Assembly (NCBI RefSeq): GCF_000143415.4
Contig: NW_003314312.1
Coordinates: forward strand, 1,033,580-1,097,579
Origin: Selaginella moellendorffii
Taxonomy: Eukaryota > Streptophyta > Lycopodiopsida > Selaginellales > Selaginellaceae
Length of the DNA stretch: 64,000 nucleotides
Reading direction: 5' to 3'
The notes under the pieces were generated by a model. That model saw only the letters and a program-made list of their open reading frames with translations. It ran no database searches and had not been told where the DNA came from. A program made the translations under genes and the position numbers. Below, in pieces: positions 10,455 to 22,290 of the stretch. Position 1 is the stretch's first letter; each line of letters starts with the position of its first letter.

Positions 10455-12146
10455 ATGGGATTGTTCCAGCAGCTGGTTTTTCTGCTGTTGATCTTGTTGG
10501 CGCTGCGTTTGTGCCATGCAACGCGGGAGTTCTCAGGTCTCAGTGACGCGCAGCGGGAGCTTATGGAGCGTGACATTGTCATCAACTTGGAGAAGGCCCA
10601 GCAAAACTTGCAGAAGGCCGCGCCGGCGGTCTTCTCGGATGAGGATTGCAAGGCGCAGATGAGCAACGTGCTGGGGATTCTGGCCAGAGTCGAGACATTC
10701 CTCCTCCAGGATGATTATGCCGGGGCAATCCAGCAGCTCTCGATCGCAAAGAAAATCCTTGGAGAGTGCAACACCGCGCTGGAAGCTAGTCACGTAAGAA
10801 CTTTGCTTTGTACCTTTTTTACCAAGTCCGTTCGCTGTCAGGCACATTTGAGTCAAGCGCTCTTGTATCTCACGGGACAAGCGTTGACTCATGTGGATGC
10901 TGCCACAAATCTTCTCAATTCATTGGTAGACAAAGACAAGCTCAAAGGCATCTATAATCCTCCTGTTGGAGTCAACGATGGTATTATATTGTTCTATTTG
11001 TTTGGAGCGATGAACTAATCAATTGATCTTTTTCGTAGTTGGATCCACCGAAGCTCCATGCGAAGTTGACGGAACCGTTTGCCAGTTTTCTCCCTGCGGG
11101 CAAGGTAAAAACCTTCCAGTTTGTGCTCTTGGATTTGCAGCTGGAGTTGTGGGAGGAGCAAATGGCCTGGCCTACGTTGTCACGAATCCACAAGACGATG
11201 ATCCCAAAATACCGGTGCCAGGAACTCTGAGATATGGGGTCTCTCTCGGGAACTCCGATGGAAATGGCGTGTGGATAACTTTTGCCGGGAACATGACCAT
11301 CTTCCTCCAGGAGATGCTCTGGATTCGAAGCATGACAACCATCGACGGGCGGGGCTTCAACGTAACAATCACCGGAAGAAACTTGGTGCTCGGTGGCGTG
11401 AGCAATGTCATCTTACACAACCTCCAGATTAGCTCGGTGGGCGAGAGTGATACGATCCACATCTACGCCGGCTCCAAGAAGATCTGGGTCGACCATGTAT
11501 CCTCCTGGGACGCCAGGCTCGGCCTCGTCTCGGTGCTCCAAGGATCCACAGACGTGACAATCTCCAACTCGCTTCTCACAAATCCAAACTTTAACATGCT
11601 CCTCGGGGCATCTGATGCTGATACTGAGGACAAGATCATGAAAGTCACGGTCTACAGAAATTGGTTCAAAGATTCAACGCAAAGAATGCCACACTGCAGG
11701 TATGTTCACGACACATTTTCCTCAACTTACATACGTAATTCACTGCTAGATGGGGTTACTGTCACGTCGTCAACAATCTATACACCAACTGGGGCTACTA
11801 CGCGATAGGTGGAAGAGTGAACGCCAAGATCTTAAGCGACAACAATGTATTTGTAGCTGGCCGGAGGAGCGAAGTCACGCCATGGTTCAGTCTGCATGGT
11901 CCCGAGTTCGACACCACCGCAACCATCACGTCCTCCAACGATCTCTTCCTCAATGGGTCCACCTTTCACCAGTTCATGGGTGTTGAGCCAATGTCTCTGA
12001 CCGAAGTCCCTCCCGCGTATCCGACCCCGGACCACAATCCTCCGATTCACTCCACGAGCACACTGCCGCAATTCTTGGAGCAATGCGCAGGAGCAATTTT
12101 TGGCGATAGTCTCGCGAGATGTATGTTTGCTTCCTCCAAAGTTTAA
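10455..12146 (+). CDS. Secreted PL1 pectate lyase-like protein with PMEI-like N-terminal domain
   Basis: Four exons, 10455-10793, 10842-10980, 11039-11699 and 11750-12146, give 511 residues. A signal peptide spans about 1-22. Residues about 25-150 are helical and contain two Cys exactly 40 apart (EDC ... GEC), flanked by DDYAGAIQQLSIAKK. This is the spacing and pattern of the pectin methylesterase inhibitor fold, although the first short PMEI disulfide pair is missing. From about residue 180 the PL1 parallel beta-helix family is clear: YVVTNPQDDD, PGTLRYGV, WITFAGNMTI, TIDGRG, WVDH, GSTDVTISN, QRMPHCRWG and YAIGG. The Arg pair in RMPHCR is kept. The motif that is DGLVD in most plant lyases reads LGLVS here, and LLGHSD reads LLGASD, so calcium binding may be impaired. 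It probably acts on pectin in the wall, but activity is uncertain. Confidence 0.85.
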
Positions 12147-13439
12147 AGCCTTCAGTTTCCCTGTCGATGAAGTGTTTGTGCTGTCAACTTTGGCTATGGA
12201 TCTGATATATGGTTGAGAACCGAGTTATCTTCGTGCTGCTGAAGAAACTCTTCTTCTTATTTAGTGCATACACATTGACTGATTTCTCCATCATCAAGCA
12301 GTTGTGCTTTGAACTATTTCCTGTGTAATTAGAGTGGAACAGGAAAGATGCTAAACATGAGCATATCCCTCCCAAGAACTGGAAAGATTCGCAGCAAGGA
12401 GTACTCTCCCTTCTGATGCAAAAAGAGAAAAGACCCGATTTTTAGGGTTCTTAAGAAAATAACAATAATTTAATTTCTTCCTTAGAATATTCGATTGTTC
12501 CCCAGTTCGTGATTTGGTCATTTTATTATTATTACATACATTAAAACCCAACTGAGAAGTATAGGATTTTGAAATGGAAATTGGTCCAGCCGTCATTCAC
12601 CCATCTATCTATGTTATAGCAAGAGACAAAGTGTCTAGATAGAAAATTCCATTAACTAATATGTTCTCCCAAAGCAGAGGTGGTTATTTATGAGCAGTCA
12701 TTGCTACAGATAAACCATGAGGGATTACTTGTTTAATCACTCCTTGGGACTTTTCCGCAATAGCAAATGCATTAGTAAATTGTGGTGACTATATCTTGTC
12801 TTGTGAATCCTTATCATGACGACAGCATTAAAATGTTGGCTGCAACTCAGAAGAATGGTTTTGCTCAAGGCTCAACTCTTGTGGTAAACCTCCCAGGCCT
12901 GGGATCTTGTATTAACGAAAACACTACTAACCATATTGATTGTTATGGAGGGTTTAGGAATTAAAATACTACCGTGAAATATGTATTAGTACTGCTAGAT
13001 TGTTGTGTGAATAATGTTGATGGAAAACTTGAAATATACAATTTTCTAGAGATATAAGAAAAAACATTAGCTGGAAAATCCAGAATATGATTATAGATTT
13101 ATTTTTAATTTATATTATTAGTGATATTTTATTTTAAATAATAATATATAGATAATAAATTTTCTATGCATTGCATGTAACAATGCTTGGTTTGCTTAAT
13201 AATAGTGTTATTCCTACTTATTAATCCAATTGATCAAATAAAAGTTTATAATTATAAGCATGTTTGTAATTTATAAATACAAGATTAATCTGATGGTAGA
13301 ATAAAATAGAATATACTAGAAAATGTTTAAGAAAGTTTATAAATTATAAATATAAGATTAATCTAAATGAATAAGAACTGTTAGATGATAGAATATTCTA
13401 GAATATCCAAGCATATTCTAGATATATTCAGTATCATCT
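12147..13439. other. 3' UTR then AT-rich intergenic DNA
   Basis: The lyase 3' UTR grades into AT-rich sequence. A short open stretch at 12782-12964 (plus) has no recognisable family. Nothing else is supported. Confidence 0.5.
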
Positions 13440-13660
13440 TAAGCAAACCAAAAACTGCATTTGTGAGGTCCAATTGTATGGTCTGTATACTAATATTAAC
13501 AGCTGTATATTAATATTAATATAATGGAATTTTAATACCTGTCACATTGGTTTCAATCTAGACCACTCACTCATGTATATAAGTTAAAGTTTTTGGGCTG
13601 ATTGATATACATATTTTTTAATTCCATTTCTATATTCTATACATTCACATTAGTGGAAAT
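13440..13660 (+). mobile_element. LTR-like relic, same family as 1125-1335
   Basis: Matches 1125-1335 along about 200 bp in the same orientation. It lies 1.4 kb upstream of the plus-strand pol relic, so it is plausibly the 5' LTR of that element. Boundaries are eroded. Confidence 0.45.
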
Positions 13661-15080
13661 GAAGGGTAATTTTAATTGTCCTTGAGGGGTGTTTGGATTT
13701 AGGATTTTGGTGCTTTTCATTATCTATATTTCACTTTCTTTATAAGTTTTTTATTTTCTTCTCTTTTATTTTTTCCTTTCTGTTCATCTTCATAGCAAAG
13801 CAATAGCTTCTTCCTTATTTGACTATGAAGTATTAGTTAGGGCAATTGTTCAATGTTATGTGGTTGCAGTTAAACAATTAAACTCAGTTGATGGTAATAT
13901 TCATGGCATGTGATACATCTCCTCTTACTCTTGTTATCAATCCTCACGTCTGGCCAAAGTTATTTTATGAGAATCTTAAGCATTGGTTTAATCACTTACC
14001 AAATATCATTATTGGGATGATGCTTGATGTTTACATAAGTTTTCTATTATCTCCAAGGGACAATGAGAGTGTAACCATTTGTGTGAATTGAAGCATTCTC
14101 CTAGACTCTTCAAATATGCATATTTGGATATACAAATGATTGTGATGATGCCTTACAATAATTGTATTGTATTTGTTAAGGGCTAGTTGAGTTAATAATG
14201 CAATTTGGTGTTTGTTTCTAGAGCTTCTTACTTTATGTGGAGCTAAATATGTTGAAGTGGATCAAGTTGAAATGTTGTGATTAGCACTTTGTCAAAATAT
14301 TGTAAAACTTGTATATATAGTTGCTCTAGCCACCCTTAATAATGCTCTCTGCTTAGCACAACATTATAACACATCTTATGAAGTTGGTCACATTTATTAG
14401 CATTATTGGTGTTTTCTAGATTAAAGTCTTTCATTTTTTAAGTGGAGATCTTGGCATCAACAAAGTCCTGTTGATGCTATGGTAGTGGAAGGTCTTAATA
14501 CTAAGATGTTTTCAAGAAACAAAGAATTGTGCAAGTAGTGGAGGGTTTTTGCATAAATAACTTGGTGACCCTTTTATCTTTCTTTTAGGAGTATCATTAA
14601 AATGTTCACTTAACACCAATTCATCCAATATTTACTTTACAATTTCATTTTTATAATAAAAGGTTTCATATTATTTTCTTTATGTTAGTTAATACAAGCT
14701 TGAGTTTATCTTCTATTGCTTAGCCTATTACCACATGTTGTTGTTTACATTTGTGTCATATAATAGAGCTAGTTTTCATTCCTTATAGTAACATACAAGT
14801 GCATGAAATAAAACAAATTTAGTTATGTGTGTAAGTGATTTCAAGCTTGAGTTTCGGTCATTATGGGTGGTGCCGAATTAAAATTTTGACCTTATCCTTG
14901 AGATAGATTGATTATGGCACAATTATACCAAGTATGACTTTAAAGCTTCTCCCCTTTGTTTCATACTTTTTAAAAAAAAATTAAATTTTTTTTTCCTTTC
15001 CTTTCATTTTTGTTCCACTTTATCCCTTTATTTTTATTTATACTTCCATTACTTTTTATTTACCATTACTTCCTTTTATA
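13661..15080. other. AT-rich region upstream of the pol relic
   Basis: Expected position of a gag region for the neighbouring element, but I cannot recognise gag motifs. All frames are full of stops. Confidence 0.4.
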
Positions 15081-15083
15081 TTT

Positions 15084-16500
15084 TTGTCTTGTTCTTTTAT
15101 TCCTTTTTCAAATCCCTTCAACGGTCTTTATGTTGTAACAGTTGACCAATTCATGAAGGAGTATGCCAATTTCGTTGAATGTGATTTGTTGTCTATGGCC
15201 AAAATTGCAATACATCATTTCATTCCAATTGGGGATGCTCATCTAATTAAGGTTCATATTTGTCATTGGTCACCAAAGGAGATTAAAATTTTAAGTGCAA
15301 ATATCAATGCAAATTAGAAAAAGGGTATTATTCTAAAGTTGTGGAGTCTTTGTGTGTGTGAACCTCATCTTATGATAAAGCCTGATGGGAGTATTTAATT
15401 TTGTATTAATTATCATCCTTTAAATGAAATGATTATCTCATATATGTACCCTCTTCCTCACATTACTAATCTCCTAGATTATATAGGGAGAAGTTGCTGG
15501 TTCACCAAGCTAGATCTTGTTTCTAGGTACTGACAAATGTTAATGGTTGAGGAGGATATTTTTAATATTGTTTTTTGTACACTATTTAGTTTATATAAGT
15601 TCTTGGTAATGTTATTTTGTTTGAATAATACTTTAGTGACTTTCTAGTAGATGATGGACGAGGTTCTTTGCGATATATTAAAGGTGACTATTGACTTCAT
15701 CGATGATGTATTAATCCATTTTAAGGGGCTATAGGGGGAGCACGTCCATAATGTTTGTAAAGTGTTAGATTAGTTATAAGAAGTTGGTTTAAAGTTGAAG
15801 AAGGTGCATGTTTGGGTCTAAGAAAACAACTTATCTTAGATACTATATTTTTTATGAAGGTTTGCAAGTTAATCTTAAAAATCTTGTGGTTGTTCTCAAG
15901 TTCCCTACTCTGAAGTGTATGAATGATATGCAACACTTTTTACCTAATATGCAATATGTTAGCTGTTTTATTGATTATTTTTTGATCATACTACACTGTT
16001 GTGAACATTATTGAAGTTGTCAATATCTTCTTTTATTTGGTCTATGGATTGTAAGCAGGGATTCACAAGCTTTAAAGAACTATTGATGATTCCTCCAATT
16101 TTAGTATATTCTGACTACATCCGACCTTTCACTTTGCGCATGGATGCTTCTAATATTGTCTTGGAGATGTATTGATATAAAAGAGCCTAAGTGTGCCTAA
16201 TCAGCACCATCCCATTGTATATATCAGCTACACATTACAACTAGTAGAGGTTCATAATAAAGAAGGAGTGTTTAGCAATAATTTAGGGTTTTGAGAAACT
16301 TCATGCATATCTATATAGTTCTTAGACATTAGTAAAAAGTGATAATATTACAGTTACTTTGTTATTGAAACAAAAGAACTTTGTTGGTCATATTGATTCA
16401 AATATATAATTTTGATATTGTTCATCACCCAAGGAATTTTATAGCTGATACTAACGCCCTTTTTTGATCTCCTCTTTCTTCTTTGCTCTCTTCTCATGTT
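15084..16500 (+). mobile_element. Ty3/gypsy pol relic (reverse transcriptase and RNase H)
   Basis: Successive plus-strand frames give the order of a Ty3/gypsy polyprotein: HHFIPIGDAHLIK and SPKEIKIL; then DGSI-FCINYHPLNE, YPLPHITNLLD, WFTKLDLVSRY; then a FIDDVLIH active-site box (canonical YIDDILIYS); then SKKTTYLRYYI, and an RNase H start with LRMDASNIVLEM and ECLAIIWGFEKLHAYLY-type text. Many stops and frameshifts show it is long dead. Related to the fragments at 58-690. Confidence 0.75.
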
Positions 16501-17029
16501 TTTAATGAGCCTATTATTCCAATATTTATAGATTTTTTGGATAAAATTTTTGTGTTACCTATAGTTGCTATAGTTTATGTTTAGTGTCCATAAGGTGTAG
16601 AGCAAAATTTACCTTCTTTTGATGAGGTTCATAAAGCTCAAAAGATTAAACTGTGACTCCCACAACTTCATGATAAGTTTGAAAGTCTTACATCACTTGT
16701 TAATGACTTGCCATTTTACATTTATATTCTCAATATCACCTTGAAAATCAAATGTAGTTATGCACATATTGGATAATATCATGTTGCATCTCTAGCTAAT
16801 AGAAATACATGGATAGCTTCTTGGTCACACGATAATGTCTTATATGCCCGTCTAGAATAAAAAAAATCATGGTAGGCATGGAGAAAGTGTGCAATAAAAA
16901 TCAAAAGCACCACCAGCCATAAATAATCATCATGATCTATCCTTACAAAATAAAGAAGGCTATACCAAATTCGTAATACTCCCTTTCATGCTCAATTGTA
17001 ATATCCTATTTCTTTGAGTTGGTGGCATT
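16501..17029. other. AT-rich debris between pol relics
   Basis: Nothing identifiable; probably the eroded rest of the adjacent element. Confidence 0.4.
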
Positions 17030-17600
17030 TAATATGATAAAGCCTTTTCCACAGTTAATTATTGGCAATGAGTATATCATTATTGCTTATGACTATATAG
17101 AAGTTTCTATAGTGAAGCACCAACAAAATTTTATACCCTTTTAACATATGCATACCAAAGAAATAGCAAATAGTCATCCCAATCTAAACGTTGAAAGTTC
17201 ACATACTTCTTAATCATCCATTTGAAATTTCAAATAAGCTGTTCCACCAAACCATCTATCTGTGGATGATAAACACTTGTGAAAGTGTGGGATATCCCCA
17301 ATTGAGATGTTAAAACATAAAATGTATCAACCATAAATGTGGGACCATTATTTGAACCTATGTTATCTTTTAACAGATGTGTCGCCCTAGCCAAACTCCC
17401 CACCTAACAATGTTATCCACCTGGATCGAGAATTTGCTCCAGATAAGAATGCTAAAACATCATTTGATTAAGGAGGAATAAATATGTTATTATTGCTTTT
17501 GATTATATAGGAGTTTATATGGTGAAACACCAACATAATTTTGTACCCCTATAAAATGTATATACAAAATAGATAGCAATTAACCATTACCACACACCCT
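17030..17600 (-). mobile_element. Ty3/gypsy integrase relics, two partial copies
   Basis: On the minus strand, 17030-17430 reads in order NIGSNNGPTF, QLGISHT, TSVYHPQIDGLVEQL, KWMIKKYV, DWDDYLLFLWYAY and a degraded GAS-KLLYSH, matching the catalytic core end and C-terminus of a gypsy integrase. A second, shorter copy of the GAS...LLYG block follows at about 17480-17590, separated by some 400 bp. Its strand is opposite to the pol relic just upstream. Confidence 0.7.
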
Positions 17601-17807
17601 CACTTTCATGCCTCTTGTGTTAGTCTCATTCCAATTTTATATGCTATTTATGGTAAGTGTCTAGATTCACCCAAAAGACATATCTATAGAATGTGGAGAG
17701 TGTCTTAAACCTTACAATGTTGTTATTGCATCCCAATTCATGATCTAATGTCATTCCATATTTAGTAAGTTTCAAGCTTGTCCTAGAAATTAACTCTTGG
17801 TACTAAG

Positions 17808-17900
17808 GGTGAAAGCCCAAAGCATGCATACCTCAAAGGGGGAGGGGGTTGTGGGGGGTTCTAAATATATAATAAGGATAGTGTTTAAATTGCATGGTTG
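17808..17900 (+). mobile_element. Short relic of the 46.8-kb LTR family
   Basis: Contains GGGTGAAAGCCCAAAGCATGC, a G-rich run, GGGGTTC and ATAGTG in the same order as the LTRs at 46825 and 50503. A degraded piece of the same family, without the rest of the element. Confidence 0.55.
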
Positions 17901-18529
17901 ACCACCCAAAATATTAATTTAACTCCTGCTAGGCTGTGTCATTTCTTGTTTTACATCTGATTTAGGTCTAAGTCTAAACTCCATGCTACTCTAGTCAGTG
18001 GTACCTTCTTCCTCATATTAGGTCATCAATATGTTGAAATTGTGCCAGACACTATTTGACACTGGTTTGTATGTAGGAGTTGAATACAGGGAGTTAATGC
18101 TTGTAAAAGATATTGAGTACATACAAAACCTTTATTTTTGTAATGTAACAAATTTGAAGTTTAGCTCTAAATTTAGGTACAGTACACCCACCCATCTAGG
18201 TAGAGCATGCTTCTAATGAGTCATGTAAGGTATCTAAATAAATTCTACTACCCATATTTAGATTAAGAGTATTGATCATTTGATCTCCTAGAGGAAATCA
18301 AATTGATCCTTAAGCACTATCAAGTCATTTTTAATTATTCAATCTATGTTCACTTTAGCTTTGGATTCTCTAGCATTCTTATCTACAGTGCCTTCTGTGG
18401 TCACAAAATCTAGGAGAAGGGTGAATCAAGAACTAGCTTAAAGGTGTTAGCTTACATGTTTATATAAACCTTTAAAACTTTAAAGTGTTTTAGATTAAAT
18501 ATCCTTAAAAACCATATATAAGCTTATGA

Positions 18530-18965
18530 ATTTGAACTTTCCAAAAAGTCACTCAACCCAATATTATTTAAACTTAATGATGCTCAATCACACATGATTT
18601 AGAAAGAGAGTGCACTCTTATTCATGAGCCCTTTCCTTTTATATTTGAACTCTTATAGATTATCTCTTGAATTATTGTCTTTGATTATTTATAATTTCCC
18701 TTTATATTTTAACTTTTATGGATTGTCTCCCTTTATATGTAAACTCTTATAAATCATCTTTTGAGTTATTCTATTACTTATAGTCCATCATGCTTTAAAA
18801 GGTTATTTAGTCTAATACTATTTAAACCTAAGGACACTTAATCTCAATTATCCTAAAACCTTTAAAACCTTTAACTGATTAAGAAAAAGGTGCACTATTA
18901 TTCATAGGACTTTCTCTTTATATTTAAATCCTTATAGATTTTTTTTAGAATCATTATTTTTGGTT
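18530..18965 (-). mobile_element. TRIM-like LTR fragments in reverse orientation
   Basis: Two stretches (about 18540-18665 and 18805-18960) match the reverse complement of the LTR at 54907-55170: the AATACTATT-AAACC-AAGGACACTTAA block, AACTGATT, AGGTGCACT-TTATTCAT and TTTATATTTGAAC. Between them the TTTATAT...ACTCTTATAGAT segment is repeated again, so the locus is scrambled. Confidence 0.55.
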
Positions 18966-19501
18966 GGTTACACCATACACAAATATAACTCTTTATTAAT
19001 ATTTAATATTTTTCTTGAGCTTTGCCTACCATTTTTAGAATAATTCTTGAGCTAATTATATGTTAACTATAGTTAGAAGTAGAAGTTACATAAATAAATT
19101 TTTTCTTTATATGAGAGTTACATGAAAAAACATATAACAAAATTTATTAAAACATATATGGAATGAAAACCATATTCACGGCCGCACTCCAATAATTAAT
19201 GAGGTCACACCCAATACTGCTCTCGATTATTATATGTCGCCTTTGGCATACGGCTTGCAAATTGCATCCTCTGCCCTCGTCAAGGACAACAATTGGTGAT
19301 TTGGAGCACAAATGAAAGGTTTTTACAGACCGAAAGACATGGTAAGCTTCTGTCATTCTCATGCAATGCTCGACTTGATGCAAACAATCTGAGTTTTCAG
19401 CACGCAAGGAGAAGAAAGCTATTTGCCAAGGCTGTGTTTGATTTACAACGAATCGTACCAGGAAAATGTAATGCTTGGAGTAAACATGAATGTGAATGAA
19501 C
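18966..19501. other. Transition from AT-rich DNA to the esterase 3' end
   Basis: AT-rich up to about 19170, then normal composition. The last 300 bp is probably 3' UTR of the minus-strand esterase gene. No other feature seen. Confidence 0.45.
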
Positions 19502-20574
19502 TTAATTCTTTTCAAGGTTCTGCTTGTACTCCTGGCTCTCCAGGAATGGATGAATCATGTCGAACATATGTGGCTCGCAGTACAAGTCGTTTGGCACGTC
19601 CTCCCAATGAAGTGACACCTTTTTTAGAGCCTCGAGCAGCAGCTCGACGAGGATCTCGCAACCCTTTGGCGAGATATGCATTCCGTCACTGCCAAGAAAC
19701 ATAGAAGCATCACGAAGTTTTCTAGCAAATAAGATCAGTCTGTAACCTGAGGCACTCCGTCTCCCAGTTCTCCACACGCTTGATCGCGTTATGTAAATCA
19801 ACAACGCCAACTTTCATCTCCTCGGCAACGGATAGACAAGCTTGAGCATAAGCTTGAGCTCGCTCGTCGGTACGATCAAGCCAATTCAGTGCTAGGGGAC
19901 CAAATCTCTTCCTGGAGAAACAATCCCAAGAAACTATCGAGTGATGCCAAAAAAAAAAAAAAAACTGACCAGGAAAGGGCTCGTCGAGCTTCGTCATTGA
20001 TAGGAGGGGGAGTTATCAGCAGCACTCGAGTGGAATCCGAGAGTGACTAAAACGAGAAATCTTTTAGTACGAGTTACGAGCTCATGGAGAGGGGTCGATC
20101 GATAGTAACCTGGCAATACTCACACATATAGCGCAAGTTTTCCTTGTATTCGGGAATAGGGACAAACTGGCCTTTGCCACTGGGAAGTGGAAATGCGGCA
20201 TCGTTTGTTCCCAGGAAGATCACAACCAGAGCCGGCTGCTGGGACTCTGGAGAATCCTGCAAAGTAGCAACGAGAAAACAAGATGAGCAACAAAGAAGAA
20301 GAACTTGAGCGTTTCTTTGCAAGCACCTTTGGTAAGAAGTGTGGGAGAGCTGCTCTTGTTCGGCGGGTATTCCAGCCTCTGTATCCACGCAGCAAAATAT
20401 CAGCCTGGCACCATTTGATAGATTTCCGGTTACTCGGGAAGTGGGGATTCTAAGAGCACATCCAACCTTTCGCGAGTAGAGATCCGCGAGCACCGCGCCC
20501 CATCCTCCTGGGCGGAACGAGTACTCCACCATGGACGCGCCCAGCAGCACGAAAGCCGGTCGCTTGTGCGCCAT
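19502..20574 (-). CDS. SGNH-hydrolase esterase, IAH1-like (isoamyl acetate-hydrolysing type)
   Basis: Six exons on the minus strand, 20467-20574, 20327-20404, 20110-20256, 19970-20046, 19747-19911 and 19502-19688, give 253 residues, the normal size. Block I reads LLGASMVEYSFRPGGWGA. The nucleophile Ser is present, but the usual GDS triplet is GAS. Block II is RGYRGWNTR, block III GTNDAA, and the catalytic Asp-His pair is in SDGMHISP. LLITPPPINDEA is also diagnostic of the IAH1 group. The family hydrolyses short acyl esters. For the last intron I chose the acceptor at TTGGCAG because it restores CLSDGMH; a nearer AG would imply a 25-nt intron. Each junction keeps frame. Confidence 0.9.
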
Positions 20575-21849
20575 GGATTGGAGCGAGCTCAGCGCCCTAC
20601 ACTGATATAACGTACAAACTCATGGAAGTCTTAAATCACGAGGGACCCAAGAAAGTTTGGAAACTTTCGACGTAGCCCAAGGCAAAGATCATACAGCACG
20701 CTCAACTGGACACGATCGATTCTCAGGAGAAAAAGAAAAGAAAAGAAAAACCCCAGAGATTTGGGGGAATAGCCCAAATCTCAATCCTAGCGAAGCTACG
20801 TGTGCTAGAAAGAATGCCAACACGCCACGACGCCATGTACACGATTTTACATCCGAAAGTGACGCTGACAATCAAGCAATCAACTTCGAGAAAAGACTTC
20901 AAAGTTTCTCAACTTGATTGATACTTGGCAATAGGGATATTATTGAATAATTCTAGACTATTTCTTATAGTTTCTTCCTTATAAGCGTGTTTGGGTGGAA
21001 ATTTGAACCAATGTAGATTCCACCCCACCTCAATTACTTCCCATCGCTATAGTATCACTCTTGTAACCTCATGTGAGCCACTATTCAACCCAAGATTGTA
21101 GAGTAGCAGCTACTCCGGAAGGCTCCAACTATTTTTTCTGGAATGGATTTATAAGAATAACAGGTTAGATTGTACAGCGAGAGAGATTATTAGTAGCAAT
21201 GAACTTAACTATGCCAAAAAAGAATCAATTGGAGTTCAAGAGACACTGGATTTGTCTCGCCAGAGCTTTGATCCGTTCTGACAGAAACTCTTTGCATTGC
21301 AGGTAGAGAAAAGAAACAACCTTCTTGTCAAGGTTTATGTTGCCTTGAGCTTGCGATGATGTGCATCCTGGTAAGGTTTTAGAATTGCTAGTAGAAGTTT
21401 TGCAGACTGGGGTACAGATATCAGCGACCGTTCACTCGGTGCTCCTGTTTTCAGACTGCAATATATAAATGTCCCAGCGTTTCCAAAAGAATGGCTATCT
21501 GGTCAGCGTTTGAACGACGAAGCAACTTGGTTGATTTTGATTGTGCTTTTCCATTTTATCAAGTTTCCTCTTGTTCCACTGTATTGTATGCACCCTGACA
21601 TTTGGAGATTTCCTTCGACACACTACTACAGAGGTAGATGGAACAACTGTGTTACATGGCAACTGAAGCGCTCCCTTCCACCCCAAAAGGTTCGTTCGAT
21701 CTTTTGAAATCATAAAAATTGATTGGATTTGCAGCGTTACCGTGGTTTGCCGGAGAGTTTGTGCTGCTTCCTCACCCCCACCAAGATTGGTGCCAGCTTG
21801 GGCCCCTTGACAATCTGCAGGAGATAATTCATCAGAGAAGGGAGGTTCC
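20575..21849. other. Intergenic region between esterase and WOX genes
   Basis: Contains the esterase promoter at its left end. No coding gene can be supported in the rest: there are short open frames on both strands but no family signal and no convincing splicing. Confidence 0.5.
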
Positions 21850-21960
21850 TTCTTAATTGAACACAAAAAAGATCTAAATCAATCCAATGATTACATGTAC
21901 ACAAACATTCATGTAATCTATCATTAGATTGATTTAGATCTTCTCCTGTTCAATTAAGAA
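21850..21960. repeat. Near-perfect foldback hairpin (MITE or hairpin RNA precursor)
   Basis: Two arms of about 48-52 nt are reverse complements: the left arm starts TTCTTAATTGAACA and the right arm ends TGTTCAATTAAGAA. A shared AAGATCTAAATCAATC block follows, then ATGAT and TACATG, around a loop of about 12 nt. There is one small internal bulge of 4-5 nt and a few mismatches. It could be a foldback MITE or a transcribed hairpin such as a miRNA precursor. No known miRNA is recognised in the arms. Confidence 0.8.
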
Positions 21961-22290
21961 ACAAAAAACACAACCTTAAAAGAACCTTAAAAGATGTGGA
22001 AAGTTAGATATTTGTCTTGCAGCTTCAAAAGAGAAATAAATCACTCGACTCGAAGAAACACTTGATAGTAATTCTCTGCAAGCAAGACTCCCAAAAGTAG
22101 CAACACAAGGGATCCCATGCAGAAAAAACTGTCTCAATATAACCAAGTCAACACTCTCAGTCAACGACCACTGAAGTCAACTAAAAGTCAGCGGCCCTAG
22201 CGCTTCACCTTCTGACAAATCGAGGTCCCTTCCACTTTCTCCTGTGTGTGTGCGTGTGTGTGTGTGGTGTGAGAGAGAGAGAGAGGGGCG
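21961..22290. other. WOX upstream region
   Basis: A TG/GT-rich stretch (22241-22270) and a GA run (22272-22284) precede the start codon directly and probably lie in the leader. No TATA box could be assigned with confidence. Confidence 0.4.

Noticed and set aside
15084-17600. One continuous Ty3/gypsy element
   Set aside because: Reverse transcriptase/RNase H reads on the plus strand but the integrase reads on the minus strand, so at least two broken copies are present.
19722-19746. Apparent 25-nt intron in the IAH1-like gene
   Set aside because: A later acceptor (TTGGCAG before 19688) gives a normal 58-nt intron and restores the family motif CLSDGMH.
21340-21460. Possible box C/D snoRNA (GATGATG near 21355)
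   Set aside because: The C box consensus RTGATGA is not met and no paired D box or terminal stem is visible.
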